From NCBI GenBank assembly GCA_023053575.1, contig JAKZAP010000007.1:17079508-17143507 (forward strand): a stretch of DNA of 64,000 nt, given 5' to 3'. The notes beneath the pieces were generated by a model, which searched no databases, was not told the DNA's origin, and worked only from the letters and a program-made list of their open reading frames with translations. The DNA is from Branchinecta lynchi. Taxonomy: Eukaryota > Arthropoda > Branchiopoda > Anostraca > Branchinectidae. Below, in pieces: positions 22,410-33,903 of this stretch. Numbering within the stretch: the first letter of the stretch is position 1; every line of letters begins with the position of its first letter. Position numbers and translations under genes: made by a program.

Positions 22410-23377
22410 CTGAAAAAATAAGGTCTTCATGTAACTACGCTTGGTTGACGTCGAACCTTAAGGCCCCATTCCTAAAGTCTCAGACTTAAGTCCCAACCCT
22501 AATGTAGTTGGTCATTACTCAGTCTTAGTTCTAGACTTGTTCAGAAATCTTCCCTTAAAGGACCCCTTGCGCTGTTTGCTCTTCGACTTCCATTTAAAAT
22601 AATTGAATACTTTTAGCCACATTCACAGACAAACCCACGTCTTAACTTGGGTCGGGGTCGCAGTCTGGGAGTGCATTTACACTAACCAGGCCCTATTGGA
22701 AAACCTGTTCAAGAATGTCAATCTTATCGCTAGGACTGACTAAGTACTGAGGTCATCTTTGATAAAGTCATCTTCCAGGAGGATGAACAAGAAACCAGAA
22801 AAAACGAAGACACTCCTCTACGCGATCGTAGACCCTGATGCAGTGCGAACGGACGAAGTGAGGTGGGATTCTTGAGAGTCAAAACGAGAACAATATGAAC
22901 AAAAAGAGATCAAAATGAGAACAATAAGTATTTGATTCGGACATCTTTATTAGCCACTCTCTAGAAAACGGAAATGTCAGCTACCTAGGAGAAGGGGGGG
23001 GGGGGGGTGTACAGCTGAAATGCATTGCGAAATAGATGCGGTTTCGAAAGCCGCTTTGTTGCCCCCCCCCCCCCCGCAAGTCGTGTTATTTTGGCTCGCA
23101 GAAGACAACTGAACACCAACGAGTACACGTGTCCAGATAAATAGCGCTGTAAGCCACAGTCACTTGATTTCTCCACAACATGATGGTTGGCCAAGCACCT
23201 TATTCCCGGGAACATGTGATCGAAAACTCCGACTGCTTGCAAAGTAACAAAAAGGGTCCACCCGTCTCTACGTTCACTCGCCATTTCGCCCACTCAAACC
23301 CGACAGTCCATCCACCAGTCAGTTCACAACTCGTCTGTACGCCGCACTATATTGCTGCACGGCGGTCTGGCTGAGGG
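22410..23377. other. PRKAR2 intron 1, left part
   Basis: Contains a G run at about 22996-23008 and a C run at 23063-23075 which face each other as a weak inverted pair. No exon seen. Confidence 0.4.
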
Positions 23378-23848
23378 CTACCTCGCCATGCGCATGACGC
23401 AGAGCCCCCTATCCTCTTGGCACACAACTTTCTTCTGCAGATCAACCCGGCGACTCCAGTGAAGCCAAACGTTATAATTTTTAACCCTACAAAACGAAAA
23501 ATTTCCATCATGAAGTCTGTGTAAAAGGGCATTGGCAAACCTACTGAAGTCTTTATCGTGAACATCGTCGGATTTTGCTGCAGCCTTTTCAACTTTCGTC
23601 ACAGCTTTCTCCACCGTGATTTCTTCCTTCTTTTTCGTTGCTATGACGACCGTCCTTTCCGTTGGCACCGTCTCTGGTAAATTCTTAGTCGCTGTTTCTT
23701 TCAATGGGATGCTTTCCGTTTCTTTGATTTTATTGGGCACTGGTGATGTCGCAGTTTTAAGGGTCTTGGGTCGCACGTTTTCATCATGCGGTGTCGCGTC
23801 GAAAGTGACACTGTCCGTCTTTCTAATCCGGTTGAAAAACTTCTTCAT
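23378..23848 (-). other. Unassigned 156-codon open frame, Lys/Thr/Glu-rich
   Basis: True ATG at 23846-23848 with an in-frame TGA upstream. The product starts MKKFFNRIRKTDSVTF and has a low-complexity middle of K/E/T/V repeats (KKKEEITVEKAVTKVEKAA), then FSRFANALLHRLHDGNFSFC. It lies inside PRKAR2 intron 1 on the gene's own strand. It does not resemble a PKA subunit or a retroelement protein I know. It could be a young or nested gene, an alternative first exon, or chance; there is no homolog in the window. Confidence 0.3.
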
Positions 23849-24199
23849 CGCACTAAATGGGTTCGCGACTGGTCGAGATCAAAACTCGGTGGTGCCAACT
23901 TTGTGCCGTATTTCAAAGTCGTCCGGACACGAGCGCTGCCTAAATTATGCACACCGGAGATTAGCTTCAGCACAAAAAGAGCCTTGTTAGTAATCAAACG
24001 AAATGGATCAATCACAACAGATCACGACGCACAATTAAAGATGCAAATTTATCACGGACCGCGACACACGGTGAATCAACGAAAATTGCCAACGAAAAAC
24101 GGAACCCTCACTCCTAAAAGGAAACTGGGACTAGAAGTTGATAGCTTAAGTGAAAAGACTAATTGATCCCAGTTTGACGATAAGAGCCAAGACAAGTTT

Positions 24200-24787
24200 T
24201 TGGAAGAGTGGGAAAGATAAGAAATGAGCCAAGGAGGAGAATGGCGCAGTCCAGAGTTCTATCGATCCAGCGAGAAACTAGCTTCTTATCGGAATGCCGA
24301 GAGAGGAAAGTTTCTCCGTGAACTGCGGATGCGTTATTTATTAGTAACTGCGGTCTTTGTCACCAGAGTACTATCTATCTCGCGCCAGCCCCTGGTAACT
24401 GATGTCATATGCCAACGAAGATGGCGGTACTTGGGGCATGTTATCCGTATGGCGGAAGGTAGACTCCCCAGAACGGTACTGGAGTGGCAACCAGAGAGAA
24501 CCCAAAGAAGAGGAAGGCCGAAGAATACACTTCGTCGTACATACGTACATACAAGTTCGCTTTAGTGTTTGTTTGTTTTTGCGTATTTATATAATCATTT
24601 ATCTTATTATCATCAATTTTGGTGGATCAATAAAACATCATCATCACAAGCGGGACCTAAAACACATCAATTCGATAGTCCAACCCAGTGGGAAGACGTC
24701 CGAGCTGCAGCACATATGAGGGACGACTGGCGGCTCTTTCTGGATGCCCTGGGTGCCTCCGGCGGAACAGGAGGAACTAAGGTCTAA
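24200..24787 (+). mobile_element. LINE ORF2 C-terminal remnant with internal insertion
   Basis: A frame from about 24224 contains LSISRQPLVTDVI, RRWRYLGHVIRM and RTQRRGRPKNTLRRT, the standard C-terminal block of many LINE ORF2 proteins (RRWRWLGHVLRM...RGRPK.TWRRT). The expected continuation, WEDVRAAAHMRDDWRLFLDA, appears only from about 24690. The intervening 24545-24650 is foreign: it ends GGATCAATAAAACATCATCA, a LINE-type 3' tail, so one element landed in another. The stop is at 24785-24787. Confidence 0.8.
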
Positions 24788-24963
24788 GGTAAGAGTACTC
24801 ATTGATGGTTTCTGATAGTGTCCTATCAGTCAGTGCGGGCTCGGAGCCTTTCTGGGAGACAGGGGGCAGGTTCTGGCCAGAAAGTCATCACGAGATGCCG
24901 GGACCATAAAACTCCATATACAGGAAACGCCAAATTAAGACTGGGTGCAAAAGCAAGAAACTA

Positions 24964-25240
24964 CAATGTCAGAAGTTTCATAACAGATAATACAGGGATT
25001 CACAGCTCCAACAGACAACACTTGAGATGTTGTCTGTTGTGATACTTGTGATTTTGAAACGTTATGCATTAAACTTTATGCAGAATAAGCATTGACAGGA
25101 AGACCTGACAATGCTTTCTGAAAATGCTTTTATGCAAAAAATCTAATGGTATACCGTTTTCAAAATCACAACAGATTACCTCCCAAGTGTTGTCTGTTGA
25201 AATTGTGCATATTTGATCTGTTACGAAACTTCTCACAGTG
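24964..25240. mobile_element. MITE M2 copy b
   Basis: Starts CAATGTCAGAAGTTTCATAA after TA and ends GAAACTTCTCACAGTG. The inverted ends carry CAACAGACAACACTT on both sides. It is flanked by a direct repeat of a longer segment (ATATACAGGAAAC at about 24918 and 25259), so the element may have been duplicated with its surroundings. Confidence 0.75.
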
Positions 25241-25311
25241 CTGAACCAAGAAACTCAATATACAGGAAACACCAGCGACTGCGTTTAAAAACAAGACACT
25301 ACATTGGAAAT

Positions 25312-25412
25312 ATTGCTGCCAAAGAATAGTAGCTGACGAATCCGTTTTATCGGTTTTAAGCATGTTTGAATACACGTTTCCCAGTCAGCTAGGGCTCAAG
25401 GAGTAACTACTA
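25312..25412 (+). repeat. R4 copy
   Basis: GCTGCCAAAGAATAGTAGCT, GACGAATCCGTTTTATCGG, TGTTTGAATACACG and CAGCTAGGGCTCAAGGAGTA in R4 order. The GGCCCTT hairpin half is absent. Confidence 0.65.
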
Positions 25413-25493
25413 CAAGAAACTACTGGGTAAAAAATACTAAGAATACGACTGACGTGCTTAACATATTACAATAAATATTTAATTATTCAACTC

Positions 25494-25527
25494 TGGGATC
25501 CCACCAAAACCTTTGGTCTTGCTCTTT
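25494..25527 (+). mobile_element. HEL-A right-end fragment (copy J)
   Basis: Only the last 35 bp of HEL-A: GGGATCCCACC followed by AAAACCTTTGGTCTTG. Confidence 0.6.
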
Positions 25528-27639
25528 TACTGGGACAAAAGAACATATTTATGTACATGTCCTCCCACTGATACAACTGATCAAAACCTCAAAAATCTTG
25601 TTTTGTTTATTTTAATCACAACGTAGAAGGGTTATCTGGGAGACACGCTCAACCAAAGGTCGAAACATCACTCAGGTCGGCAGATCTGGAGAGAACTCAA
25701 AACTGCAAAGAATGTCGCAACAAGTGCCAGGAGACAACCCCTCACCCCCGAAATAGAACAGTCTCCCGAACTGCGAAAGCCAATCTCGACAGATTTGTAT
25801 TTCGTCCAGGAATCAATCAGCCGATTTTCCCGAGAGGTGGCATACTTAAAGGAGTTGCAATCATAAGTATTCCAGCACTTGCAACGTGTAGACCCCACCC
25901 AAAAATTCGTTTTAGTGATTTCTTGAAGATTCTGAGACAGAGCTAAATAATATTCAGCTTCTGAGACCAAAAAATGTCAAACTGGTCGATGATTTCTTCC
26001 TCCAACATAACTAAAAGTACACATGGTGATATACGTAGTTTTTTTTTAATCCTCTTACATGCCACTTGATCTTCTAGAAGGTTTAGTAGCTCTTTTGACC
26101 TCCGCCGGGAGATCAATGAATAGTTAATTAGCAAAGGCTACCTTGCTTTCAAGAGTAATGGTGTTCAAGTTATTTGTGGATAACGTTGGCTACCATGAGG
26201 ATTTTGAAGAAAACAAAGGTCACAGTGTGTTCGTAAAAATCCCACCCATCGAAAAATGATGGTGTCTCCCACCTTCTTGGCCCACATGAAGCAAAGACTT
26301 TAAGAGCGCCGGCTGCAAATGGACACGAACTGAACCGCCTGCTCTACCAAGTTTTAGGAAACATATCCTGGTTTCGGCAGGAAAAATCATAGGGAATCAG
26401 TTTCGGGGACCAATTCGAGATCGTCCCGTCGTAGATCCACTGGTTCGAAAGCTTTCGAGCTCTTCACTTGACACATATCCATTTAGAAAATCAAGGGGGA
26501 GGGGGCCTGTTCCCGACACTAAAACTATGTCTTCTATATGTATTCCTTAGTCGTTCTCTTATTTTTTGCTTTTTGTCTTCGTGTTTCTCTTTTTTCTCCA
26601 TACTTCCATTTTAATGTGCATGGGCTGTTAAACTGCATTGATTCATTCAGTTCAAAATTGCAATAGGTAACCTTAAAGCGCAACACTTACTAGAAATGAT
26701 CTTTTCACGATGAAATAGCTCAGAATTAATGTCCTTTTCAAAAGTACCAATACTTTCCACGAGGGATTAGCAATTTCCTTGTTAGCGCCTGTCTCCGACA
26801 CGGCGGCTGGGCGCAAAATATTTATTGAACGCGCCTTGGTTAGAAAGTTGGAAGACCAAGCGTAAGGTAGACCTGATGGTATACAATGTCTTCCAGAATG
26901 AAAAATACCACTTTAAAGCTTCCCATGTCCTTATTTCTGAAAGAGTTGCCGATGGACGTAGAAGCTTTTGCGAATTTTTGCGTGACTTTCAAAATTCGGC
27001 TAGGCCCAAACAGCGCTAAAAAGTCGTAGGTATAAAACGAAACAATGGCTAGAGGCGGAGATTTCAGAATCTTACAATCCAACAAGGGAGCTGGGATAAT
27101 CAAAGGATAACAAGAGGGCTCTCCTTACCGCAAACTGCACTTAAACGCCATTTCACTATTTCTCATTTCTGCCAACCGTCACCGTTAAATCACTGCTGCA
27201 GAAAGGAGAACATCAATGTCTTTATTTTCCTCGCGACTGGGAAGAGCAAATAGGTCTTCGCTCAGAGCCTAGTCACACTGGGCTCATTTCCTGGCTTTTT
27301 GGGTTGCAAAAGTAGAAAAAAGAAAAAGAAGAAGATACATCTAATTCTGAATGTTGTCGTTTGAAATTCATGAGATCAATTAGAGCAAAACAGCGTTTAT
27401 AATAATGTTACAGGAACCCTAATTGACCTTTAAATGCAATCTGCCCATTATCCCAAAGCTATCACAAACTCCATCAAATCTCACGTCCCCTAGGGATTTT
27501 CAGCCGTTTGTCAAATAGGCTGCGTTTTGGGCCCAGTGTGACTAGGCTATCAGCCTTTTGTAGTAGACGCGACCACCAGTCTCGGCAAGCGAATGGGTTT
27601 CAAGATCCCCCCCCCCCCCCCGCACCCGTGACACGAGAG
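25528..27639. other. PRKAR2 intron 1, right part
   Basis: No supported exon or repeat boundary. A 100-codon minus-strand frame (25668-25970) includes a CKCWNTYDC cysteine cluster and a hydrophobic end, but no family is recognised. A C run of about 16 is at 27607-27622. Confidence 0.35.
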
Positions 27640-27912
27640 GTAAAAAGTGCAGCATTAGCCTTGCCAGGCAATATTGGGCGATGCTGATCTCTGATACTCT
27701 GTCCTAAGCCAGGAATTGTAAATGGGCGATTTGGGGCAAACCATCCTAGTGCTTTCGCGCACCCTTCCTGTTACAGATTTCTCCACGTGACCATTTAAAG
27801 CTGGCTTGACTTCGGCTAGGGGGCGGAGGTCAGTGGCAAACTCACCACCGAGACTCGAACCAGCGAGCCTTCGATTGTTCAGTGCACTGACCATTCGGCC
27901 AAAACGAGACAC
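27640..27912 (-). mobile_element. tRNA-derived SINE S1, copy b
   Basis: Read on the minus strand it starts GTCTCGTTTTGGCCGAATGG, with an A-box-like TGGCCGAATGGT and a B-box-like GGTTCGAGTCTC about 35 bases later, then GGTGGTGAGTTTGCC. The body matches copy a at 5985-6290. The tRNA-like head starts only 19 bp inside the intron from the first coding exon's donor site. Confidence 0.7.
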
Positions 27913-27930
27913 GAGAGAGAATTAACCAAC

Positions 27931-28153
27931 CTGGCATGGGTTCATCACTTTCATCAGTGAGCATGGAATCGTCTGAATCCGATATGGCACGTCTGCTAAG
28001 CCTCCGGCTTGACTGCTGATCACGTAGTCGGCAGAAATAATCTGCTGCATATTCAACTATACTGGTAGGCTTCTCGAGTAAACAACTCACTGTAAACTCA
28101 ACGAGCAGCTCTTGTAGTTCAGGAGGTATGTCGTACTTTGAATTCTGAGTCAT
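27931..28153 (-). CDS. PRKAR2: PKA type II regulatory subunit, first coding exon
   Basis: Encodes residues 1-74 and one base of codon 75. It starts with ATG at 28151-28153 (MTQNSKYD), then the dimerisation/docking domain, residues 8-46: IPPELQELLVEFT...SIVEYAADYFCRLR, the RII signature (IPPGLTELLQGYTV...FAVEYFTRLRE). This domain pairs two R subunits and binds A-kinase anchoring proteins. A linker follows with RRLSRRAISDSDDS, which holds a second RRxS motif, and an acidic end. The exon ends CCATGCCAG|GTTGGT. The ATG is the first in the exon. A CTTCCTTTCAG acceptor 19 bp upstream implies a 5' UTR intron. Confidence 0.95.
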
Positions 28154-28180
28154 TTTCAAAAATCGGGGGATCCTGAAAGG
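28154..28180 (-). promoter_or_regulatory. PRKAR2: 5' UTR stub and probable splice acceptor of PRKAR2
   Basis: Minus strand reads CTTATCTTCCTTTCAG|GATC at 28172/28173, a strong acceptor followed by 19 nt to the ATG. The first, non-coding exon and promoter should lie further right. I cannot locate them. Confidence 0.65.
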
Positions 28181-28249
28181 AAGATAAGATTAAGAACTGA
28201 ATTACGTAAGTTTTCGACAGCAACCATTTACATAAAACAGACTTGACAT

Positions 28250-28645
28250 GCTAAAATCGTTGCCAACCGGAGAAAATTTAACCACCGAGCTCTACGCCAC
28301 CTACTGCGACCACCCAGACTTTTACCTTTCTGGACTTTACCCCCTGCTGAAGAAAAAGGATGTTGCTGCAATTCTAATTTCATATTTCCGATACTCTAAG
28401 TTCCTCCTAGCCAATTTGATACAAGAATCGGAAAATTATCAATAAATTTTCAAACACGAAAAAGTCAAATTAATAATATAACCGTTAAAAAGAAAGCTGT
28501 CGGCAGCGTTTTCTCCGCACCATGGTCTTGTCCGTTATCCGAAGTTTAAATTTTTATTTTTATTACTCCACTGAACTTCACTATTTTTATTTTACCGAAG
28601 TGGTTAATAAAGATATCCATTCATTCATTCAAAGGAAGTTCAGAG
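28250..28645 (+). mobile_element. LINE fragment L2d
   Basis: A frame from 28248 to the stop near 28443 reads ELYATYCDHPDF and KKKDVAAILISYFRYSKFLL, matching the L2b order KLYSTFCSPS...RKKEIKKMRSCYFKYAKHLL. The 3' UTR ends in GTTAATAAAGATATCCATTC and an ATTC microsatellite. It lies next to the PRKAR2 5' UTR acceptor. Confidence 0.7.
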
Positions 28646-30419
28646 GAAGGCCTCAGATTAGATATTCCGTGGAAAAATTATCAGCGTCTTGCAAATCATC
28701 ATATATCATTTTCACCGTTTTGGTTACTATTTCGCGCAGCACAAAAAGTGGATGAAATGCAATTACATTACATATCCTCGAGCTTTCTCTCCCTGGACTA
28801 ACTAGTAACACCCAGATGAATGTAAATTTCGCTAATAGTGTATAATAAAATTAAAGACTCGCTTGACCCCACACTCCATACCCTGTATTTGTACAATCCG
28901 GTATGTGGTTTTTGGTACGGTTTCTATTGATATACGTTCCTAATTTAGGTAGGTTTTAGTTCTTTAATTCTCTCCAGTTTTGTACTCCACCTTTACCATT
29001 TTGGAGTTATGGCGGGAAACAAATACCTGTATACATGTGTATATATTACATATCGGGTAGCGTCGTTACCAAAAACAGTAAGCAATTACTGATCCACAGA
29101 GGACTCCCGCAGAGGATGTTATTACCATTACTTACCCGTATCATGTTCACAATCTCCATACCCGTATGCAAAAAGTAAAGGAGTTAACTTTTTTTTTAAT
29201 TTTACTGAACAAAATCATAAGATCTGCAATTAGCAGAGTAAAATGATCTGAAACAAACAAGATCAGAAAAATAAGGCTTCTTTCTTTAGAGTTATTCTGA
29301 CTAACAAGAACCGAATGCCATTCGGGTGGTTACTGACTGGCAATGAGATTATGACAGGGGCTATCTGCTAAATCCGAACTTTCGAAGGGCTCTCCGCTTC
29401 GTCCCATTAGCAGTCATATTCTTGATAATTGTTTTCAAGACTTGTCATTTTAACTCGCGTTCGTATTTTGGTGAATTGTATTTTAAACCGTGAATTGCAT
29501 GTACAAATCATAGGTTACAATTGTAAACTTATCCCTGGGTTGAGCTTATTAACTGTATTAACATGTCCAGCACTATCTTTTGTTTGTAAAAAGATATCTA
29601 TGGATAAATAAACCGAACTGTAAATTGTAAGAATAGAGGGTAGCCAAGGTGATTACAGCGTTGCAGGTTAAAAGTCCCAAAATACTGGGTTCCACAGCTC
29701 TCCTTAGTTCTCAAGTCGGGGCGCGGTTCAAGTTATTGACCGTAATATCAGTAAAATCATCAGAATTGGCTTGACCGCTCATTCTTCAGAAGAGAAAAGC
29801 CAGCGGTAGATAAGGGGTTGCAATATGTTCCAAATCTGCACAAGCCTTGCGATAAGGACTGTAGTGCCTTTCCATTTCCGCAAAAATGACGTACTATTTT
29901 TCCGTTCCGTTTTACTCCGGGAAAAGAATTTGGCGGTTCCAAGAGAACGTCATCTCACGTTTTTGGCAAGGCGTCCACTGTAGGGAAGATCTTACACGCC
30001 AAGAGAGAACTTTGTTGTCCGTCTTTCAAGGGCTCCGATATCTTAGCTGAAACGTTAAAGCTCTGCTTTCACCACCTTCTACATTATTGTCGCATAAGAC
30101 GAAATCCTCACCCTCGATCATCTCGGCAACCATATTACGCCAACATGTGCAGAAGGGACACCGACCTGGAATTTATATAATCTCGAACTTGGCCTGAAAA
30201 TACTAGAAGCAAACTTCTGTACAGTCCTAAATTTATCTAGGTCATTCAGGGTGTCTTTCTTGACAGTTAGGACCTTCTTTGGATGCACTGATCTTTCCTC
30301 TTAAACTTTTTAGGCACAAGTTCGAGGTTGTAAACATTCGAGGTTGGATACCGGCCCTCCTGTACGTCTACCTCCTTGGACGCGGAAATGACAAAAATGT
30401 TATTCTGTTAATTCTATTA
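28646..30419. other. Upstream of PRKAR2 coding region; mostly unassigned
   Basis: Could hold the PRKAR2 promoter and 5' UTR exon but none is evident. A possible LINE tail ends GGATAAATAAACCGAACTG at about 29600. No host exon recognised. Confidence 0.35.
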
Positions 30420-32217
30420 TTGTGTTGCGAGAGCAACACTTTGGTTTTGTCCTCGTTTTTTTTTTTTTTTTTTTTTTTTTTTCCTATGACTCCGATTTCA
30501 TTTTATTCCTGGTAACTGGGAAGGGTCTAACCTGTGCGGTTTTTACGGAAAGTGTGGACCTTAGGCCGGATTGATGAATATGACATTACATTTTGGAAAG
30601 CTCCGTAGAACTCTTGCCTGGGGCCAATAAGGATGGTTTTTGCTTGTCATCGAGCCAGAGCCTACGGTTTGCGAAGTGAAGTGGAGTTGTATAGCCTATG
30701 TCGGAGAGGACCATCTCAAGTTGTGTAGCGAACCTTTCGTTTCATCAAACCATGTTTCTGCTTTCGAGTGGAAAGCTCCGTTCTAGCACGCTAGCAGGCA
30801 GGCACCAGTTTCAAATTGAAGATGGACTAAAATCTATAAGTGTTAAATATATGCGGCAGTTACCCGGCCCCACAGCCAACATATCTTCTTTGAGTGATAA
30901 ATAGAAAAATCTACAGAGACAAAAAAGTGGCTTTTTCCCACGGGTCCGAAAGTGCTGCCATCTATTGTTTCTGTCCATGTCTGTGACGATTCCAGCTGAG
31001 TTTATAATTTTTTTTTTTTGCACTTGGGTTTGTGGTAGAGTAACGGTATCAGATGTGCCCCTTAAACTTTAAAAGTTCTCTCATTGCTAAAGAAACTAGA
31101 GCTTATCCTTTGCTCCTTTCTAAGTCGTGACGTTAGAAAGTTGGCCTACGGCAAAAAAGTCAACTTTTGAACTAAGACAGGTAGAATTTTTTTTTCGACG
31201 GCAATCGATAGCCACTGATGAGGTAATCAAAGTATATGTCATCCATTTTTTGGTACAAAAATTCCTTCATGAGATACACCAGTTTGAAAATTTCAAAGGG
31301 GTTGACAACTTCAGTAGTAAGGTACATTGAAACCAAAAATAGGCGATACCAGTTGTGAGACATGTAAGGGACTTGTAAGCAACAGTCGACTGTAAGCAAC
31401 AGTCGACTGTTAGCTCATTATCATCTTCGGCAATGAGGAGTTTGCGGCTTTTGCTAGTTGGTATACCTGTTATTTGTATCAGGTGTATTAGATGGTAAGA
31501 ACAATTTTGTTCCCAAAAAGCCAAAACGGCTTTTATGCTATAATCATCTTCAGCGATGAGGGGTTTGCAACTTTTAATAGCTGGTGTATCCATTATTTGT
31601 TCCGATGAATTTGATGTCAATCACGGGAGAGGGACTTGTAAGTAAGAATCGGTTCACGAGGGGCTAGACATTTTTGAAAATTGGTGCACATTGTATTCGA
31701 TATCTGTAAATATGACGGTAAGAAAGTTTGTATCGATGGTCTATCGCTATAACCGAAGATTAACTGTTTACACAACGGGTACAAACGATACGGTAATCTA
31801 AAACAATAAGGTAGTTTTGTAATAATTAATAGTGTCATCTATGGTATTTTAGTCCTGAAACGTTACGGATAGCTTTATAATACCAACTAGATTATATAAG
31901 ATATTGTTCCAAGTTTTCATCCGTCACGATATCTACGATTGAAAAGGATAAAGTTCAACTGACCGCCAAGTCAATTTAGTCCCTTCTTCCGATATTGTTT
32001 TGTTGTTGGTTTTACAACGCTAAAGAACAGCTTTTGATCATGTGATTATTCTTTTTAGAACATACCGTTTTAAAAAAGCTTCGATAAGTTGACAATTTCA
32101 GCATTTAACCGACAGCGAAGAAACAAAACCAAAGTGTTGCTCTCGCAACACTTTAGTCGGCGAAGCCGGACAAAGGTTGCCGCAACACTTCACGTTGCCC
32201 CGGCAACGTAGGTCTAG
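30420..32217 (+). mobile_element. HEL-C copy 1: Helitron-like element, 1.8 kb
   Basis: The 5' end TTGTGTTGCGAGAGCAACAC contains a GTGTTGC-GAGA-GCAACAC hairpin. Near the 3' end the inverse of that hairpin recurs (GTGTTGCTCTCGCAACAC), then CGTTGCCCCGGCAACG, a perfect 7-bp stem, then TAGGTCTAG. A hairpin a few bases before a terminal CTAG is the Helitron 3' signature. The interior includes a 27-T run (30456-30482) and two ~130-bp direct units (about 31370-31630) with CATCTTC-GC-ATGAGG. No Rep/helicase frame is present, so it is non-autonomous. Copy 2 is inverted at 55093-57466. Confidence 0.75.
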
Positions 32218-32767
32218 TGTTCTTATAACCTAACACAAATGTAATTATGTTAGGCTATTGACCCTATTCCTGACTATGCTCTTTTGCTTTGTGTGATTTC
32301 TGTCTGTATTTATGATTTTCACAATTTCTACTCCACCAATTGTTCTTTCTGATCTAATGGGAACAAATGAACAGTAAATTAAATTTCACATATTATTGCC
32401 CCTGTGGTCCTTGTTGCGCTCGGCAGCTATTTTCAAATAATAGTCGGGCTTTTTATTCCGTATAGACAGACATGGAGGCATTTTAACTCATCAGAATCAT
32501 TAACAATTAAGCGTCAACCATGTACATCATCCTAAAACCCCCACAAGTATTATCATAATCGTCACACAGTAAGTTAGAGGTAGACATGATTATATTAACA
32601 TCTCTGGAGGTTGATATGACTTCATAGCAAACTCTCTGGAGGTTGAAAAGAAGTCACTTCCACCACTAGCTGTATGATGATTACCGTAATAAAACTGAAA
32701 GCAATCCAAGCTACTGGATAATTAATCAGCGGGCGAAGAGTTGCGTTACAAGGCTCAATCAAGTTTC
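32218..32767. other. Intergenic, nothing assigned
   Basis: AT-rich, with a short direct repeat of CTCTGGAGGTTGA (about 32602 and 32634). Confidence 0.35.
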
Positions 32768-33017
32768 TTTTTGGGATCCCAAAACGTAAGTGGAACGACT
32801 TGGAATTCGGGCGAAACCGCAAATTTGGCAGTAGTATAAAGCAGGAAGTTTCCGTCAGTATCGTCAAAATAGATATGGCTTATAGAGGTGTGGATAGATA
32901 GGTAGATAAAATATCTGAACTCGGTTTTCTCTGATGGTTAACCTGGCGAAGACAAGACCCAATTGTCTGGATCAAATCTTAGAGTTTTGGGATCCCATCG
33001 ACACCTTTGTTCTTGTT
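32768..33017 (+). mobile_element. HEL-A copy D: 250-bp internally deleted copy
   Basis: Has the full left end (TTTTTGGGATCCC, AAAACGTAAGTGGA) joined within 5 bp to the last core unit (GACTTGGAATTCGGGCGAAA) and an intact right end (GGGATCCCATCGACACC, TTCTTGTT). GTCY tract and almost all tandem core are deleted. Confidence 0.85.
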
Positions 33018-33817
33018 ATTTGTGAATACTGCTAACAGAGATAAGATTTTGTGAAACGAAAATGAACAGTTCGGTTCATAGCATCCATCTCTATCGATTG
33101 GTAATTGTTTTCACACAATTTTCCGCAATGTAGACTCTTTCAAGAAAGAATAAGTCCGTAGGACACGAAAATGTCGTTAAGTATTTTTTTTTTTTTTCAA
33201 ATTTGCAAACGAAAGAGCATATTTAATACTTCTGAAAACGAAAGATCCGACATGAGACACTCGATGGGGCTACGGTGATCAGCAATGTGAACAAGGGTGG
33301 AGCCCATTTACTAGAATATGTGGGTAGCGTTACAAACGCTGCACGTGGATATGTCGGTAGCGTTGCAGGCTGCTTGATTTGTGAAGCAGATATCATTTGT
33401 CTTCAATTCCTCTCTCTTAATAGGATGTAGGCTACAGGAGAGGTTGCCAACCTCGAATAAAATAACAACTGGTCTAAAAGTTACTAAAAGAAAATTCATC
33501 TTCAGTCCCGGCACCAAGTAGCAAACTCTTAATGACCTAGGCCCTAGTTGGAAATTTTAAAATTTAACCTTTTTTATCTGATTTCAACATTTTCTAAGCC
33601 AATTTCGAGGTGATTTAACCTCTGCTGTACTGCGCTAATACTCAACAGTACGAGGGAACTCGAAAGTCGGATCAGTGTCATTCTCCGCAGATCAACGCGT
33701 CGATCCAACCCGAGAAGATGACAAAGACTACACAAAATCCAGCAGAGATCAGATTCCACCGTAGCATAGGTCAGCCGAGGGGTTGCTCACTCCCAAAAAC
33801 GATGTACACCAAGTGGC
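33018..33817. other. Intergenic, nothing assigned
   Basis: Small two-copy tandem at about 33318-33370 (GGGTAGCGTTACAAACGCTG, then GTCGGTAGCGTTGCAG). A 17-T run near 33185. Confidence 0.35.
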
Positions 33818-33903
33818 GCGTGCCGAGCCGGTGCCGCGGTGCCGTGTCGGTGCCGTGCCGGTGCCGCGGTGCTGTGCCGGTGCCGAGCCGGTGCCGTGCC
33901 GGT
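33818..33903 (+). repeat. GC-rich minisatellite (GGTGCCGNGCC type)
   Basis: About eight imperfect units of 10-12 bp alternating GGTGCCGCGGTGC, GTGTCGGTGCC and CGAGCCGGTGCC. Very GC-rich against AT-rich flanks. Confidence 0.85.
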
